Assembly: GCA_916048095.2 (NCBI GenBank) | Contig: OU696583.1 | Span: forward strand, 4,150,750 to 4,214,749 | DNA length: 64,000 nt | From: Sacculina carcini | Taxonomy: Eukaryota; Arthropoda; Thecostraca; Sacculinidae | Direction of reading: 5' to 3' | Part shown: in pieces, positions 1 to 10,504 of the stretch | Layout: each line of letters starts with the position of its first letter | Numbering within the stretch: position 1 is the stretch's first letter | The notes under the pieces: model-generated | What the model was told of the DNA's origin: nothing | Databases searched by the model: none | Seen by the model: the letters and a program-made list of their open reading frames with translations, nothing else | Translations under genes and position numbers: made by a program

Positions 1-94
1 CACACGTATTTCGCACACAGCGGTACAGCTTGGTCACACAGACCGAACACACACAGTGAAGCCTCGCTTAGCACTACTCGCAACCACACTCATA

Positions 95-950
95 GGCTGG
101 GGACACACTAGGCGTTTTTGTGCCGAGCGTTTTTTTGCCGTCGCCGCTCAAGTGGGAACACACTTGGCGTTTATTTTGTCGTCCTCTCATCCGTTCACTC
201 ACAGACGTCACTCATTTGATCACTGACCACAGTGCAGTCAGGGTGCGTTCCAGTGTTGTATATATTGCTACTAGTACTGCGTGTTCCCGATCATCTCAAG
301 TTAACATGGATAGAAAACAATTGCTTGCATTGTTATTATATCGTCGTCAAGCAAAGAAACGGCGAAAAAACAGGTTAATTTGGGTTCATCCTATTAATAA
401 AAAGAGAGAATGTTGGAGCCTTTTACACACTATTTCCTGACTTGAGAAACGATGAAGATAAATCTTTCAATTACTTCAGAATGTCAATCTCTTCATTCGA
501 CGAACTGCATAATATGCTGGAAAATCACATACAACGTGAAAATACCTGACTGAGGAACTGCATTCAGCCGGTGGAAATGCTCGCAATACAAATGCTGACA
601 ATACTAAGTTAAACCATAACACACGCTGACACAATGACGCTAACACGATAGAATCAACACTGCAACACGCTATGCTGTCAGTGACAAGCAAGCAAGCAAG
701 TGTGTATCAGCGCATTGAGTCACGTGGGCCACCACCCGCGTGGGCGGCAAAAAAAACGTCGACGACATTTTTGCCCTCGTGAAAGTAGTGTCAGTGAGCG
801 GCAACATTGCTGTCGTCGACGACAAAACAAACGCTCGGCAAGTTAGCCGCTCAATGTGTACGGCGCTATAGCTTCATGCACGCCACTACTGATACGACGG
901 CGACGGCACAAAAAACGCTCGGCACAAAAACGCCCGGTGTGTCCCCGGCC
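95..950 (+). mobile_element. PIF/Harbinger-like DNA transposon, deletion derivative
   Basis: The left end (95 onward, GGCTGGGGACACAC...) is an inverted copy of the right end ending at 950 (...GTGTGTCCCCGGCC). The inverted match runs about 50 bp and includes the shared block CGTTTTTGTGCCGAGCG. The element is flanked by ATA on both sides (92-94 and 951-953), a 3-bp target-site duplication as expected for PIF/Harbinger. Inside is a short broken reading frame resembling the N-terminus of Harbinger/HARBI1 transposases. At about 0.86 kb it cannot carry a full transposase and Myb-like gene, so it is a non-autonomous derivative. The superfamily call rests on the 3-bp duplication plus the transposase remnant. 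Confidence 0.75.
306..549 (+). pseudogene. HARBI1-like transposase N-terminal remnant
   Basis: From the ATG at 306 the frame reads a Lys/Arg-rich stretch followed by WVHPINKKR, the hallmark start of animal Harbinger nucleases. This frame ends at 438-440. The next part of the family pattern (FPDLRNDEDK, then FNYFRMSISSFDEL) is found in another frame around 430-500 and stops at 547-549. So there is a frameshift near position 420 and the catalytic DDE nuclease is absent. It is a fossil exon inside the deletion derivative at 95-950 and cannot produce an active enzyme. The family assignment is from recalled motifs and was not tested by search. Confidence 0.65.
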
Positions 951-953
951 ATA

Positions 954-1326
954 CACTCACACAGAAGTAATACCAAGCTCTCACAGCTCGCGCAACTAGC
1001 AATCGTTCAATCCTAACAGCCAATCAGCGACGACGCACATGACACACAGACATACAAAGACACACGCACGACAGACAGACGCACGGGCAACTTGACGTTC
1101 GCTCAGCTACATGACGCGTTACACCTTACACATACGCTACACATATCAAATGAACACATCGAAATGCACGCAACGCAAATACCAAGCCCATAACAATATG
1201 TTTCAATCTATTTTAAATATTTGATCATTTTATGCGCTGCATTTCATATCTTAATAATGACATTCTCTATTACATCTTACGATTCTTACTCCCATTGTTT
1301 GAAATAGCTGGTATTGCGTTGTGATT
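954..1326. other. Non-coding flank, no feature recognised
   Basis: CA-rich then AT-rich sequence between the Harbinger-like element and the hAT MITE. It contains short ACACACAGAC-type simple sequence near 1040-1080. I see no convincing coding region or RNA gene. Confidence 0.5.
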
Positions 1327-1334
1327 GTTTAGTC

Positions 1335-1702
1335 CAGTGGTTCTTAGCCGGGAGTATCCATACCCCTTTGTGGAATGGGAATCAAAGGTAAGAGGAATGG
1401 GATTAAATTTCTGGATACTGCCACAAATTAACAATAGCTATAATATTATTAATAGTAATAAAATTAATAATATAATAAAATAATAATAATATATCAAACT
1501 TATCATTGGTTATTTTCTAGTAATCCGTATCTAAATTACAGTAATTTCAAGCGATTGAAATATTCGTGGATCTGGAAGAAAAATTGGCAAATAATGATAG
1601 GATTGGTGATAAATATTTGAACAGTCAAGTAAGCCGCGGGTATTGAAGCATATTTGACAATACATTGGGGGTATGGAACCATCAAAATGTTGAGAACCCC
1701 AA
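1335..1702. mobile_element. hAT-like MITE
   Basis: The left end CAGTGGTTCTTAGCC at 1335 is mirrored by the right end ...TTGAGAACCCC(AA) at about 1690-1702, and the subterminal ATCCATACCCC is mirrored by GGGGGTATGG near 1667. Flanks are GTTTAGTC (1327-1334) and GTTTAGTG (1703-1710), an 8-bp target-site duplication with one mismatch, diagnostic of hAT. The 368-bp interior is AT-rich (TAATAATAAT runs) and non-coding, so it depends on a transposase elsewhere. CAGTGGTTCT termini are common in animal hAT families. Confidence 0.75.
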
Positions 1703-1710
1703 GTTTAGTG

Positions 1711-2231
1711 TATCAGTATTTTGTTATTATGTTGTTCAGGAAACACGCCAGATAAGTGATGTATGTCCGGGTCAGGGCCGGAATAAGACTTCGCGAGGCC
1801 CTGCGCAGTTCAGATCCGCGCGTCCCCCCATGATATGAGATATGAACAAGCAAACCTGGGCGTGATATTGTGGCCCCCACTCAGTTGAGTCAACCAACAC
1901 CTTGCCTACGCCGCCGAAAACTGATCAACTTTCCAGTAACACATGCAAAATATGGGTTTATAATATCTTTCTATATGATTAATTAGGGCTTCAACAACTT
2001 TAATAATTAATAAGGGATTAACGTAATAGTTATAAGAATATTTAACAGAATAATTAAAAAGGGCTTCAACAACCTTTTTGCACCTCCCAAACCCGAAAAT
2101 GATTGATAGGGTGACATGTTTAATTCAAGTGCATGTTTAATTCAAGTGCAAGTGTTCTCAACCCTTTTCTCTGATTCCTCGCTTTTCTGATTCCTCGCTA
2201 ATTAGTCATCTCTTCATTTTCCACATAACAG
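1711..2231. other. AT-rich intergenic sequence with short direct repeats
   Basis: No gene seen. A hAT-like left terminus (CAGGGCCGGAATAAGACTT at 1773) appears without a matching right end. Short direct repeats are present: AGGGCTTCAACAAC near 1985 and 2069, TGTTTAATTCAAGTGCA near 2120 and 2136, and CTGATTCCTCGC near 2170 and 2185. This is probably old transposon debris. Confidence 0.4.
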
Positions 2232-2235
2232 CGCT

Positions 2236-2386
2236 TGTAGGAACCTTGCGAAATACGTACAAGTCACAACTGATGTATTTGCCAGTGAGATTGCTAAAAC
2301 CGGTGTGTGAATGTATGAAGTGCGCCACGATGAGTGTTGTGTATGTAAATGAAATATCACAGAAGAAAATGTAGGCATTGCCCACA
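2236..2386 (-). repeat. Element A 3' LTR (151 bp)
   Basis: On the minus strand it starts TGTGGGCAATGCC and ends GGTTCCTACA (TG...CA). Directly upstream in element sense (plus 2387-2398) is a purine-rich polypurine tract, GGAGGGGAGC. It is the intact copy used to reconstruct the shattered 5' LTR. Confidence 0.85.
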
Positions 2387-2412
2387 GCTCCCCTCCAGGT
2401 GCGGAGCACCGA

Positions 2413-4535
2413 CTAGCGAAAGCGCACCGGCTGTCTCACTGGTCGTCTCCGGCGCGACCAGTTTCGCGGACCACGAGCCGACGGCGTTGGCGATGTACTG
2501 CGGGTCGGACTAGGCTGTTCGGTCGGCGGACTCGGCTGAGCTGGACGAGGTGCTGCCGGTTCGGGCGGTAGCGATTGTACAGAATCGTCGTTCTCCAGAA
2601 AGGCTGGTTTCAGCCGATCAACCGCCACTGTGTCCCGACGACCACCGCGGTCAATGACATACGCCTTGTCTCCTCGACTTACCACTGCGTACGGCCCTTG
2701 ATATGGCGGTGTCAACGGTGGTCTGTGCGCGTCGACTCGGACAAAAACATGTGTCGCAGACGACAGCGACGGAGATACGAATGTCTTGTCTCGGTCGTAC
2801 CGTTGGTACCATGAAGTTGGCACAGGTCGGAGACGCGACATGGCTCTTGTCAGTTGGCGAGCCATCTCCGTGGCGGGTATGGACGAGGTTCCAGCAAAAA
2901 ACTGACCTGGGAGGCGCATGGGCTCACCAAACACGAGTTCAGCGGGTGAGGTGCCAAGGTCGCGTTTGTGGGTCGCCCTGAGGCCCATCAGAACGACTGG
3001 TAGCGCCGACGGCCAAGCCGCATCATCGCGTAGAGACGCCATAAGGGACGCTTTCAGCTGTCTATGAACCCGCTCAACGATGCCATTTTGTTGAGGCATA
3101 TATGCTCAGGTGGTAATGAGCTTTACGCCCAGCAGGGACCAAACGTCTTTCCACAGATGCGAGACAAATTGCTGGCCTCGATCGGACGTGATATTCAAGC
3201 AGAGACCAAACCGCGAGATCCAGTCCAACAGCGCCTTGGCGCAAGATTGCGCGGTGGCGTCTGAGATAGGCACTGTTTCGGGATAGCGAGTGAACCGGTC
3301 TATGACTGTGAAGAGGTATCGGTAACCGTTCACTTCTGGCAATGGCCCGACAATATCAACGTGAAGGGACTCAAATCTACTGCTCGGCAATGGCGGGCGC
3401 TTCAGTGGCGTGTGCTGGTGACGGGAGACCTTACACATTTGGCACTTGATGCATGTCTTGGTCCACTCGGCCACCTTGGAAGACACTCGCTGGAAAACGA
3501 ATTGTTCCGATATCAGTCGACGAGTCGCTCGAGCGCTGGGATGGTGCAGATTGTGAAATCGCTCAAAGACCTCTCGCTGAAGTGGTTCAGGTAACAGTGG
3601 ACGGTCGACGCCAGTAGAGGTTGACACGAGGAGGCCAGAAGCGATCCCGGTGATTGGGCGACGCTCGACCTTAAGTGACGGGAACTTAGCCAACACGGCG
3701 ATATCTGGTGCGTCCCCCTGGGCTGAAGCCAGACGTCTCAGATCGATGCTCTGTTCGCCGTACGTCTGAGTCACTTCTGCAACTGTCGCAGGAGGAGAAC
3801 GGCTCAAATAATCGGCGGCGGAGTTTTTAGTCCCGGGCAGATGCTTAATGTCAGTCGTGAATTCGCTAATGAAAGCGAGCTGACGCTGTACACGCGCTGA
3901 CTTCTCACTTGCACTGCAAAAAGCATGAACAAGCGGCTTGTGATCTGTCAGCAGGCGAAGGCCAGGTCGGCCTTCTAGCAGGTGGCGAAACCGCTTGACG
4001 ACGCTGAACAGAGCGAACAGTTCCTTGTCGCCGGTGCTCCATTTCAGCTCCGCTTTGGTCAGCGCGCGCGAATGATATGCCAGTGGAACCCACCGGCTGT
4101 GTTGGAACTGCTGGATGACAGCACCAACAGCGACATCTGAAGCGTCAGCGATGACCTGCGTTGGGGAGTAAATGTTGAGGATACGCCAGGCGTGAAGCTG
4201 TAGCCAGCATTGTTTTCGCCTTCTGGAAGGCGGCTTCCTGAGAATCTCCCCACAGAAATGAGCGAGGTGAACCATGCACTGCTGCGTGTAGTGGCGTTAA
4301 AACTGAAGCGAGACTAGGGATGAACCTGTGAAAAAAATTCACCATGCCGATGAATCGGCGACACTCAGTGGCCTCGCGCGGTGGTGGCATGGCACACAAA
4401 TCGGACACTCTATCTGGAAGAGGGCATATACCCTGAGGCGATACCTCCAAGCCGAGGAAACGTACCTTCTCGCAGCCGAAGACACACTTTTCAGGTTTCA
4501 CGACGAGACCGACGCTGCCTAACCGCCTGAAAAGT
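2413..4535 (-). pseudogene. Element A pol, RT C-terminus, RNase H and integrase (broken)
   Basis: Reading on the minus strand from 4535: the end of RT (FLGLEVSPQG, then GMVNFFHRFIPS), a connection, RNase H (IADASDVAVGAV, then LLTDHKPL), a histidine/cysteine integrase finger (HNLHHPSARAT ... CIKCQMC), the integrase core (DIVGPLP, SDRGQQF, and the catalytic Glu region QNGIVERVH), then a Pro/Ser-rich tail ending at 2413. Lesions: a frame change near 4160 between the RT end and RNase H, and an in-frame TGA at 3106-3108 just before the block carrying the catalytic glutamate. The upstream RT half lies beyond LINE B at 10505. It cannot make a working polyprotein. Confidence 0.85.
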
Positions 4536-4757
4536 TCTTGAAGATCTCGTTCGTTCGTTCGTTATTTGTGTTTATGGGGTGCACCGGCCTCTGGGACCAT
4601 ACGGCACCCCCCAGTCTATTCACAGCCTAAACACCCAAAAATGATGGACATGAGGAATGGAATGATGAAATAAATAAGTGTGATAGTGAACAAAATGAAT
4701 GTGAAAGTCAAGAAATAAAACTCAATAAATAATTCTAAAAGGCAAAAGCCGTAAAAA

Positions 4758-7700
4758 CTAAAAAATGCGGCCCTCAATGACCGCCGATTGCTCCTGTCCG
4801 AGAACATCGTGAATAGTCCGAACGGATCCAAGAAAACGTTGACGCGCCTCTGAGAATGATGGGCATTCCACCAGGATGTGCTGCACGGAGAGACGTACAT
4901 TACATGCGCTGCACGTGGGTTCAGGTTGTCCGAGTAGAAGATGGCGATGCGTATCGTACGTGTGACCCACACGCAGACGACAGAGCGCCACTTCCTCGGA
5001 CCTCTTCCGGCGACAAGAGCACATCCAATGTCCGATTTCGGGCTTCACAGCTTTTAATTTGTTAGAACCACATTCGTCCCAGGAGAGCTGCCAGCGAGAA
5101 CGGATAAAACGATGTATAATAGGATAAAAGTCCGAATACGGAATGGGAAAGTTAAAATAAAATGAATAAAAGTCTCGTTCAGCAGCTCTTTTTGCGGCTC
5201 TGTCAGCTCGCTCGTTGCCCAAAATACCAATATGGGCCGGAATCCAGCAGAACTTTACACGCTTGCCCTGGTGGTGGATGATGTTAAGAGAGATAAAAAT
5301 CCTCTGTATAGGAGGATGTAAGGAGAAAGACGATAATGAAGTTAAAGCACTAAGGGAATCAGATAAAACTAAAAACAATGAAAAAGAAGATGAGCGAATA
5401 AAAACCAGGGCCAGCAGGATAGCGTGAAGTTCAGCCGTGTAAATGGAGGCGCTCGGTGGCAGCGTGCTCGAGCGGCACATACCTCCACTTAAAAACGCAC
5501 AACCCACACCACTGGCCGACTTAGATCCATCAGTGTACACGGCAGTATACCGTCCGTAAGAATGAATTCGCTCCAGTGTGTTTGAGCGAAGCACACTGGG
5601 CACTGTACGGTGTTTCGGCAGAGCTGCTAGCGAGACGTCAACCTCGGGTGTGACCAATTCCCAGGGTGACTCCGCCGTGTATTCTTGTCTGAGGACGTCG
5701 TTAGCAACCATCCCGCATGACTCCAGCAGTGCCCTCATTTTGCTGCAAAACAGCACAGAACACTGAGGTCCTGGAATGTGCTGCTGCTCAGGCACATGCT
5801 GGGAAAATACCACGTCATACGCGGGGTTTTCATGGGTGCTTGCCAGCTTGCAAGAATAACGCATGACCAGCTCTTGACGACGGAGCGCCAGCGGAGCCTC
5901 ATCAGCCTCAACAAGGAGGCTGACGATTGGCGACGTGCGAAACGCGCCGGTGGCAATGCGTATCCCTGCGTGGTGTACGACATTCAAACGGCCTTTTGCT
6001 GACTCCGAAGCCAGATCATATACGATGCTTGCGTAATCGAGACGCGACCTGACTAACGAGCGGTACAGAAGGAGAAGGGACTGTCGATCTGCTCCATACC
6101 GCATGCGGGAAACAGTCTTCAGCACATTCAGTGCCTTTAGACAAGTGGTTCTCAGCTGTGAAATATGGTCGGTGTAGGTCAAGCGCGAGTCCAACGTGAC
6201 CCCTAAAACCGAACCGTGCGTTGGAATGAGACAGCACTGCCGTACAATTCCACTTCCATGTCAGGGCAGGCACCTCGACGGCGGCAGAAGTGTACACCGA
6301 CCGTTTTGGACGTCGAGAAGCGGAAGCCGTTACGCGTTCCCCAAGTCTCTATTTTATTCACCGCCAGCTGCAGTTGACGCTGGACAGCAACAGTGCTGCG
6401 GGAAGAACACCATATGGCGAAGTCGTCCACAAATAGAGACCGTCCAATCGAAGGAGGCAAATGATCGTCAATGTCGTTGATCATTATGGCAAAAAGGGCC
6501 ACGCTGAGCACACTACCCTGTGGAACGCCTTCTGCCTGATCGAACGAACGAGACAGGGAGTTCCCCACACGCACACAGAATGTGCGGTGCAAAAGGAAAT
6601 TGTGTACGAACCTCCCCATGTTGCCTCTGACACCACAGCGATGCAGTTTGCGAAGAATACCATGTCGCCATGTGGTGTCATATGCCTTTTCGATGTCAAA
6701 GAATATCGCCCCGACGTGGTGACCTCGCGTGAAACTTTCACGTACGCGAGAGTCAATGGTCACCAAGTGGTCTAACGTTGAGCGACCCTGGCGAAATCCG
6801 CACTGAACATCATTGAACAGCCGACCGCGTTCCAGAAACCATACCAGCCGTCTGCAAACCATTTTCTCAAACAGTTTGCAGAGACTGGAGGTAAGCGATA
6901 TCGGGCGATAGTCAGACGGGTGATCGCCCGATTTGCCCTGTTTCATGATGGGTATCACGATTGCCCGTCGCCAGGAGGCCGGAAACTGCCCACCACTCCA
7001 CAGATCATTGAAGACCTGCAGCAAGGTGGACAGCACTGCGGGCGACAGACGTTTCAGCATGAGGTTGTGCACCTCATCAGGGCCTTCAGCCACATCGCGA
7101 AGCGATCGCAAGGCCGTTCTCAGCTCAGATGCAGAAAAATCGCTGTTGATTGGCAGCTGACAGCTGGTGGAGAAATCAACGGGTGATCTCTCGCACTGCT
7201 GTTTGATCGCCGCAAAATCAGGGTCGTCTACGTTTGCACGACAGCGCTCCGCTAAATATCGGCCAATTTCGTCAGCAACATGCTCCGGATTAATCACGTC
7301 CACGCCACTGATCTTCAGAGAAGGCAGTGGATTGGGACGGTACTTACCAGAGATGCGCTTTATACGGTCCCATATGGTGGATATAGGACAATGCCGATTA
7401 ATGCTGGACACATAGGACACCCACGAGGCCCGCTTCGCCTCGCGAAAGGTCCATCGAGCTTTTGCGCGAGCGTGGCGGAAGCAAAGCATGTTTGCCACCG
7501 TGCTGTTACGCCGGAAGCGACCCCAGCAACGACGTCGCTCTCGCAACGCCGTAGCACACGCGTCTGTCCACCAAGGAACAGGACGCCGCCGGGGACGCGA
7601 TGCCGTACGCGGAATGCTCTGTTTGGCACAGGTGACAATGGCCTCAGTAAAACCTTCGACGCTGGGTCGAAGTGTGGGGTTGCCCATGGCTTCCAGTGTC

Positions 7701-8422
7701 AAGCAATCATAGCGGACCCAATCAGCTCGTTTGAAATTCCATCTCGGTGGTCGTGTTCCCAACCTAGGTACCTCATTGAGACAGATCCATATAGGGAAGT
7801 GGTCACTCCCATACAGACTGTTCTCAACGGTCCAGCTCGTGGATGCCTGCAGACTGGGACTGCACAGACTGAGGTCCAGAGCGGACATGCTTCCCGATGG
7901 CATGGTACAATGCGTATATGTGCCTGTGTTTAAAATACCTATGTCTAATACAGTTAAAATATCCTCCATAATAAAACCACGGCTACAATATGCATCACAA
8001 CCCCAAAAAGGGCTGTGAGCATTAAAATCGCCTAACACATTAAAAGGGGGTGAAAGTGAACTGATTAAAAACTCGACGTCAGCCCTTGGGAACGGGCGAC
8101 CAGGCGGCAGGTACAATGAGTACACACTCACCTCCCTACCACCGAGCCAGCACCGAACCGCAACCACCTGCAAATCTGACTGAATATGCAGGCGGCGACA
8201 GGGTACACTGGTGCGAACAGCCAGCATAACCCCGCCATGGGCTATAGTCGAGCTGGGATTATCATATCTAAAAACATTAAAATCCTGAATACTAAAATAC
8301 GAAGAAGTTAAAAGCTTAGTCTCCTGTATTGCTAAAATCGATGGTTGTCGGGAGTGTAAAATATGCAGTAAATCATTAAAATTCGGTCTAATACCTCTAA
8401 TATTCCATTGTAAAATGGACAT
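4758..8422 (-). pseudogene. Element B ORF2: endonuclease, reverse transcriptase, RNase H (frameshifted)
   Basis: The frame opens at 8422 with the AP-endonuclease start ILQWNIRGI, QETK and LGDFNAHSPFWG motifs, and GSDHFPIW. The RT block follows with FFDIEKAYD and the catalytic FVDD in FVDDFAIW. At about 6203 a stop appears right after RTVRF, and the protein resumes in the neighbouring frame from 6194 (DSRLTYTDHI...), consistent with loss of one T in a short T-run. RNase H (VYTDGSKSASGVGC, then WIPAHIGILGNERAD) and a C-terminal CSACNVRLSVQHILVEC zinc-like motif follow, to the stop at 4758. A single indel is the only lesion seen, so the copy is fairly young. Confidence 0.88.
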
Positions 8423-8507
8423 AAAAATAAATATAATAGAATAAAATACATATAAATACTCCCGTTAAAAAGGCACATATACACTAACAACCAGGTAGCA
8501 CAGGTAC

Positions 8508-10190
8508 CTAATCGCATCGCTTAGCCGATCGTCCTCTCTCCGAGTCAGGTGGGGACCCACTTGGAGAGGCCGAGAGCTTCCGCTTAGAGGAACTCTCCAC
8601 CTCCATGGCAGTGGTGGGAGTCGCTCCGTCGTGTGCGGAAGGCGGTGCGCTAGCAATCGCCGAGCGCGGAGATGCAGGGACCGCGCTCGCTTTGTGACCG
8701 GGAGATGCTCGCCGGTCACTCCTCGGCGAGGCTGACTTGACCGAACGGCGGCTCTTGTGCTGAACCACCGTCCAGTCTCCGGATTTCCTCCGGTTCGGAG
8801 ACGACCGCTCTGCTGGCTTGGAAGCCTGCTGAGCGGCCGGTTTTTTGCCGCCCTGACTAACCGGCATCGCTGCCGATTTGCCAGCGCGGTCCATCGGCCG
8901 GCTGACCGGCCGATCGGCGACCCGCTGAGGTCGCCGCTCAGCAGCCTTTTCAGGCTGCTGGGGAGCGGCCGCCTTGGGCCGCTGGGTTGCGGCCGTCTGG
9001 GACCGCTGGGTCGCGGACGCCTGGGACCGCTGGGGTGCGGCCGTTGGCGACCGCGACACGGCAGCCTCCTCAGGCCGCCGATCAACCGGTGTTGGTTCAA
9101 GCTCATGTTTATCAGCCCCAGGTACGACCAGCTTCAAGCCCATTCGTCCCGCCAGCTTCAAGAAGTCTCCAACAGTCAGCTTCTCCAAAAACGAGTGGAC
9201 AGACTGTGGAGGCTGAGCCGACTTCGTGACGACGCCGGCAAAGGACGGGCCCGACGGATGCGAGCTGCGATATAAAGCACGCGCCTCGCCGAAACTGCAG
9301 CGCTGGGCAGCGCGGATAGCCAGAATTTCTTTTTCTTTCAGCCATTCCGGGCAGTCACGCGACGAGGACGCATGACCGCTGCTCCTGCAATTGACGCAGA
9401 AATACTCATTGTCGCAATCAGCAGCGGTGTGCCGTTCGGATGAGCAGCGTCCGCAGATCTCAGCACGGTTGCAGCGGGAGCTCGTATGCCCGAAACGTTG
9501 GCACCTGTAGCATCGCATTGGGTTGGGTACGTAGGGGCGGACACGGATACGCTGACGGATGTCACCGATCTTGATGTCATCCGGCAGAACAGCACCGTCA
9601 AACGTGAGGAAGAAAGAGTGCGTTGGCACCTCGCTACCCTCACGCCGTCGGACGATGCGCTCCACACGGATGACACCCTGGGATGACAAACCGTCGCAGA
9701 TTTCATCGTTATCAACACCCTCTAGCGCACGACAGAACAGAACACCTCTGGCGTGGTTCAATGTCGAGTGCGCACACACCGAGATGGGGGTGCTCACCCA
9801 ACGCTTGTTTTCACCCGTACCCACGCGATACCGGAATGTGTCGGCCTTCATCGCGCGGGATGCTGCCGTCTCATTGCCGTATTTAACCAGCAGAGAACCG
9901 TCTCTCTGTCGGCTGGCCTCGACAGGCGCGTCTCCGATGTTCTTGAAACCATCCAGACGACGGAATGGGTTCAGCGAGGACAATTTCACGTGTTCATTGG
10001 TGCTGGTAAAAACCAGCACCATCGGCACAGGTGCAGCACGACTGTAGCCGTGCAAGTGGCTCAGAGTACGACCACCTTTTGGCGGCCGTGGCCGATCGCC
10101 CGATGGACGACCAGCAGGTGGGGTGGTTGGAGTTTTTGAAGCCATGAATTGTTTGTTTGTCTCTGCGCGCACGACCACCCTCCTCTGCAC
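8508..10190 (-). CDS. Element B ORF1: gag-like RNA-binding protein with CCHC knuckles
   Basis: An open frame of 560 codons. The central part has three CCHC-type zinc knuckles in tandem (CYRCQRFGHTSSRC, CGRCSSERHTAADC, CVNCRSSGHASSSRDC), preceded by the TFDGAVLPDDIKIG and VRPYVPNPMRC region typical of I/Jockey-type LINE ORF1 proteins. The N-terminus is basic and Pro-rich. The C-terminal third is low complexity, with repeated AAAPQ/ATQRSQ-like units and basic patches that may bind nucleic acid. ORF1 protein is expected to coat element RNA and form the ribonucleoprotein used in target-primed reverse transcription. It ends 85 bp before ORF2 begins. Confidence 0.85.
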   Translation of the reverse strand: MQRRVVVRAETNKQFMASKTPTTPPAGRPSGDRPRPPKGGRTLSHLHGYSRAAPVPMVLVFTSTNEHVKLSSLNPFRRLDGFKNIGDAPVEASRQRDGSLLVKYGNETAASRAMKADTFRYRVGTGENKRWVSTPISVCAHSTLNHARGVLFCRALEGVDNDEICDGLSSQGVIRVERIVRRREGSEVPTHSFFLTFDGAVLPDDIKIGDIRQRIRVRPYVPNPMRCYRCQRFGHTSSRCNRAEICGRCSSERHTAADCDNEYFCVNCRSSGHASSSRDCPEWLKEKEILAIRAAQRCSFGEARALYRSSHPSGPSFAGVVTKSAQPPQSVHSFLEKLTVGDFLKLAGRMGLKLVVPGADKHELEPTPVDRRPEEAAVSRSPTAAPQRSQASATQRSQTAATQRPKAAAPQQPEKAAERRPQRVADRPVSRPMDRAGKSAAMPVSQGGKKPAAQQASKPAERSSPNRRKSGDWTVVQHKSRRSVKSASPRSDRRASPGHKASAVPASPRSAIASAPPSAHDGATPTTAMEVESSSKRKLSASPSGSPPDSERGRSAKRCD

Positions 10191-10504
10191 GGGGCCCTAC
10201 TGGGGGGACGGGCAGAGCCAGCATGGGATGCCACGCCAGTGGTGGTGCGCGCTGTACGGGCACCGAATACCCCTGAGCTCGCTGCGAGCTCCGCCCGGTA
10301 CGAGTCCGCGGGAGCTACAGCACCGGGCCCGGACCAGTGACCCCCACCGGTCCATCTGGACACAGCAACTGCAGCCCCACTGCAAACGGCGGACACTGCA
10401 CCGGGCGGGACCCCCCTCGAGCACCAGGCACCTCACCCTTGACCCTCTTGAGCCCTATCCGGCCACCCGTGCCGGCGTCGGACCATTCTCTTGAAGATCT
10501 CGTT

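Larger units (their letters stand above)
4552..10488 (-). mobile_element. Element B: I-group LINE inserted in element A RT
   Basis: A 5.9-kb non-LTR retrotransposon on the minus strand. It is flanked by a perfect 16-bp target-site duplication TCTTGAAGATCTCGTT (4536-4551 and 10489-10504). Order in sense: GC-rich 5' UTR (10191-10488), ORF1 with zinc knuckles, ORF2 (endonuclease, RT, RNase H, Cys/His tail), and a 3' UTR ending in a short (AACG)n tail rather than poly(A). An RNase H domain plus a gag-like ORF1 places it in the I/R1-like part of the LINE tree; the exact clade is not determined. It is full length by layout, but ORF2 has one frameshift. Confidence 0.9.

Noticed and set aside
1773..2231. 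A second hAT element starting CAGGGCCGG
   Set aside because: No inverted right end or 8-bp duplication was found before the element A boundary.
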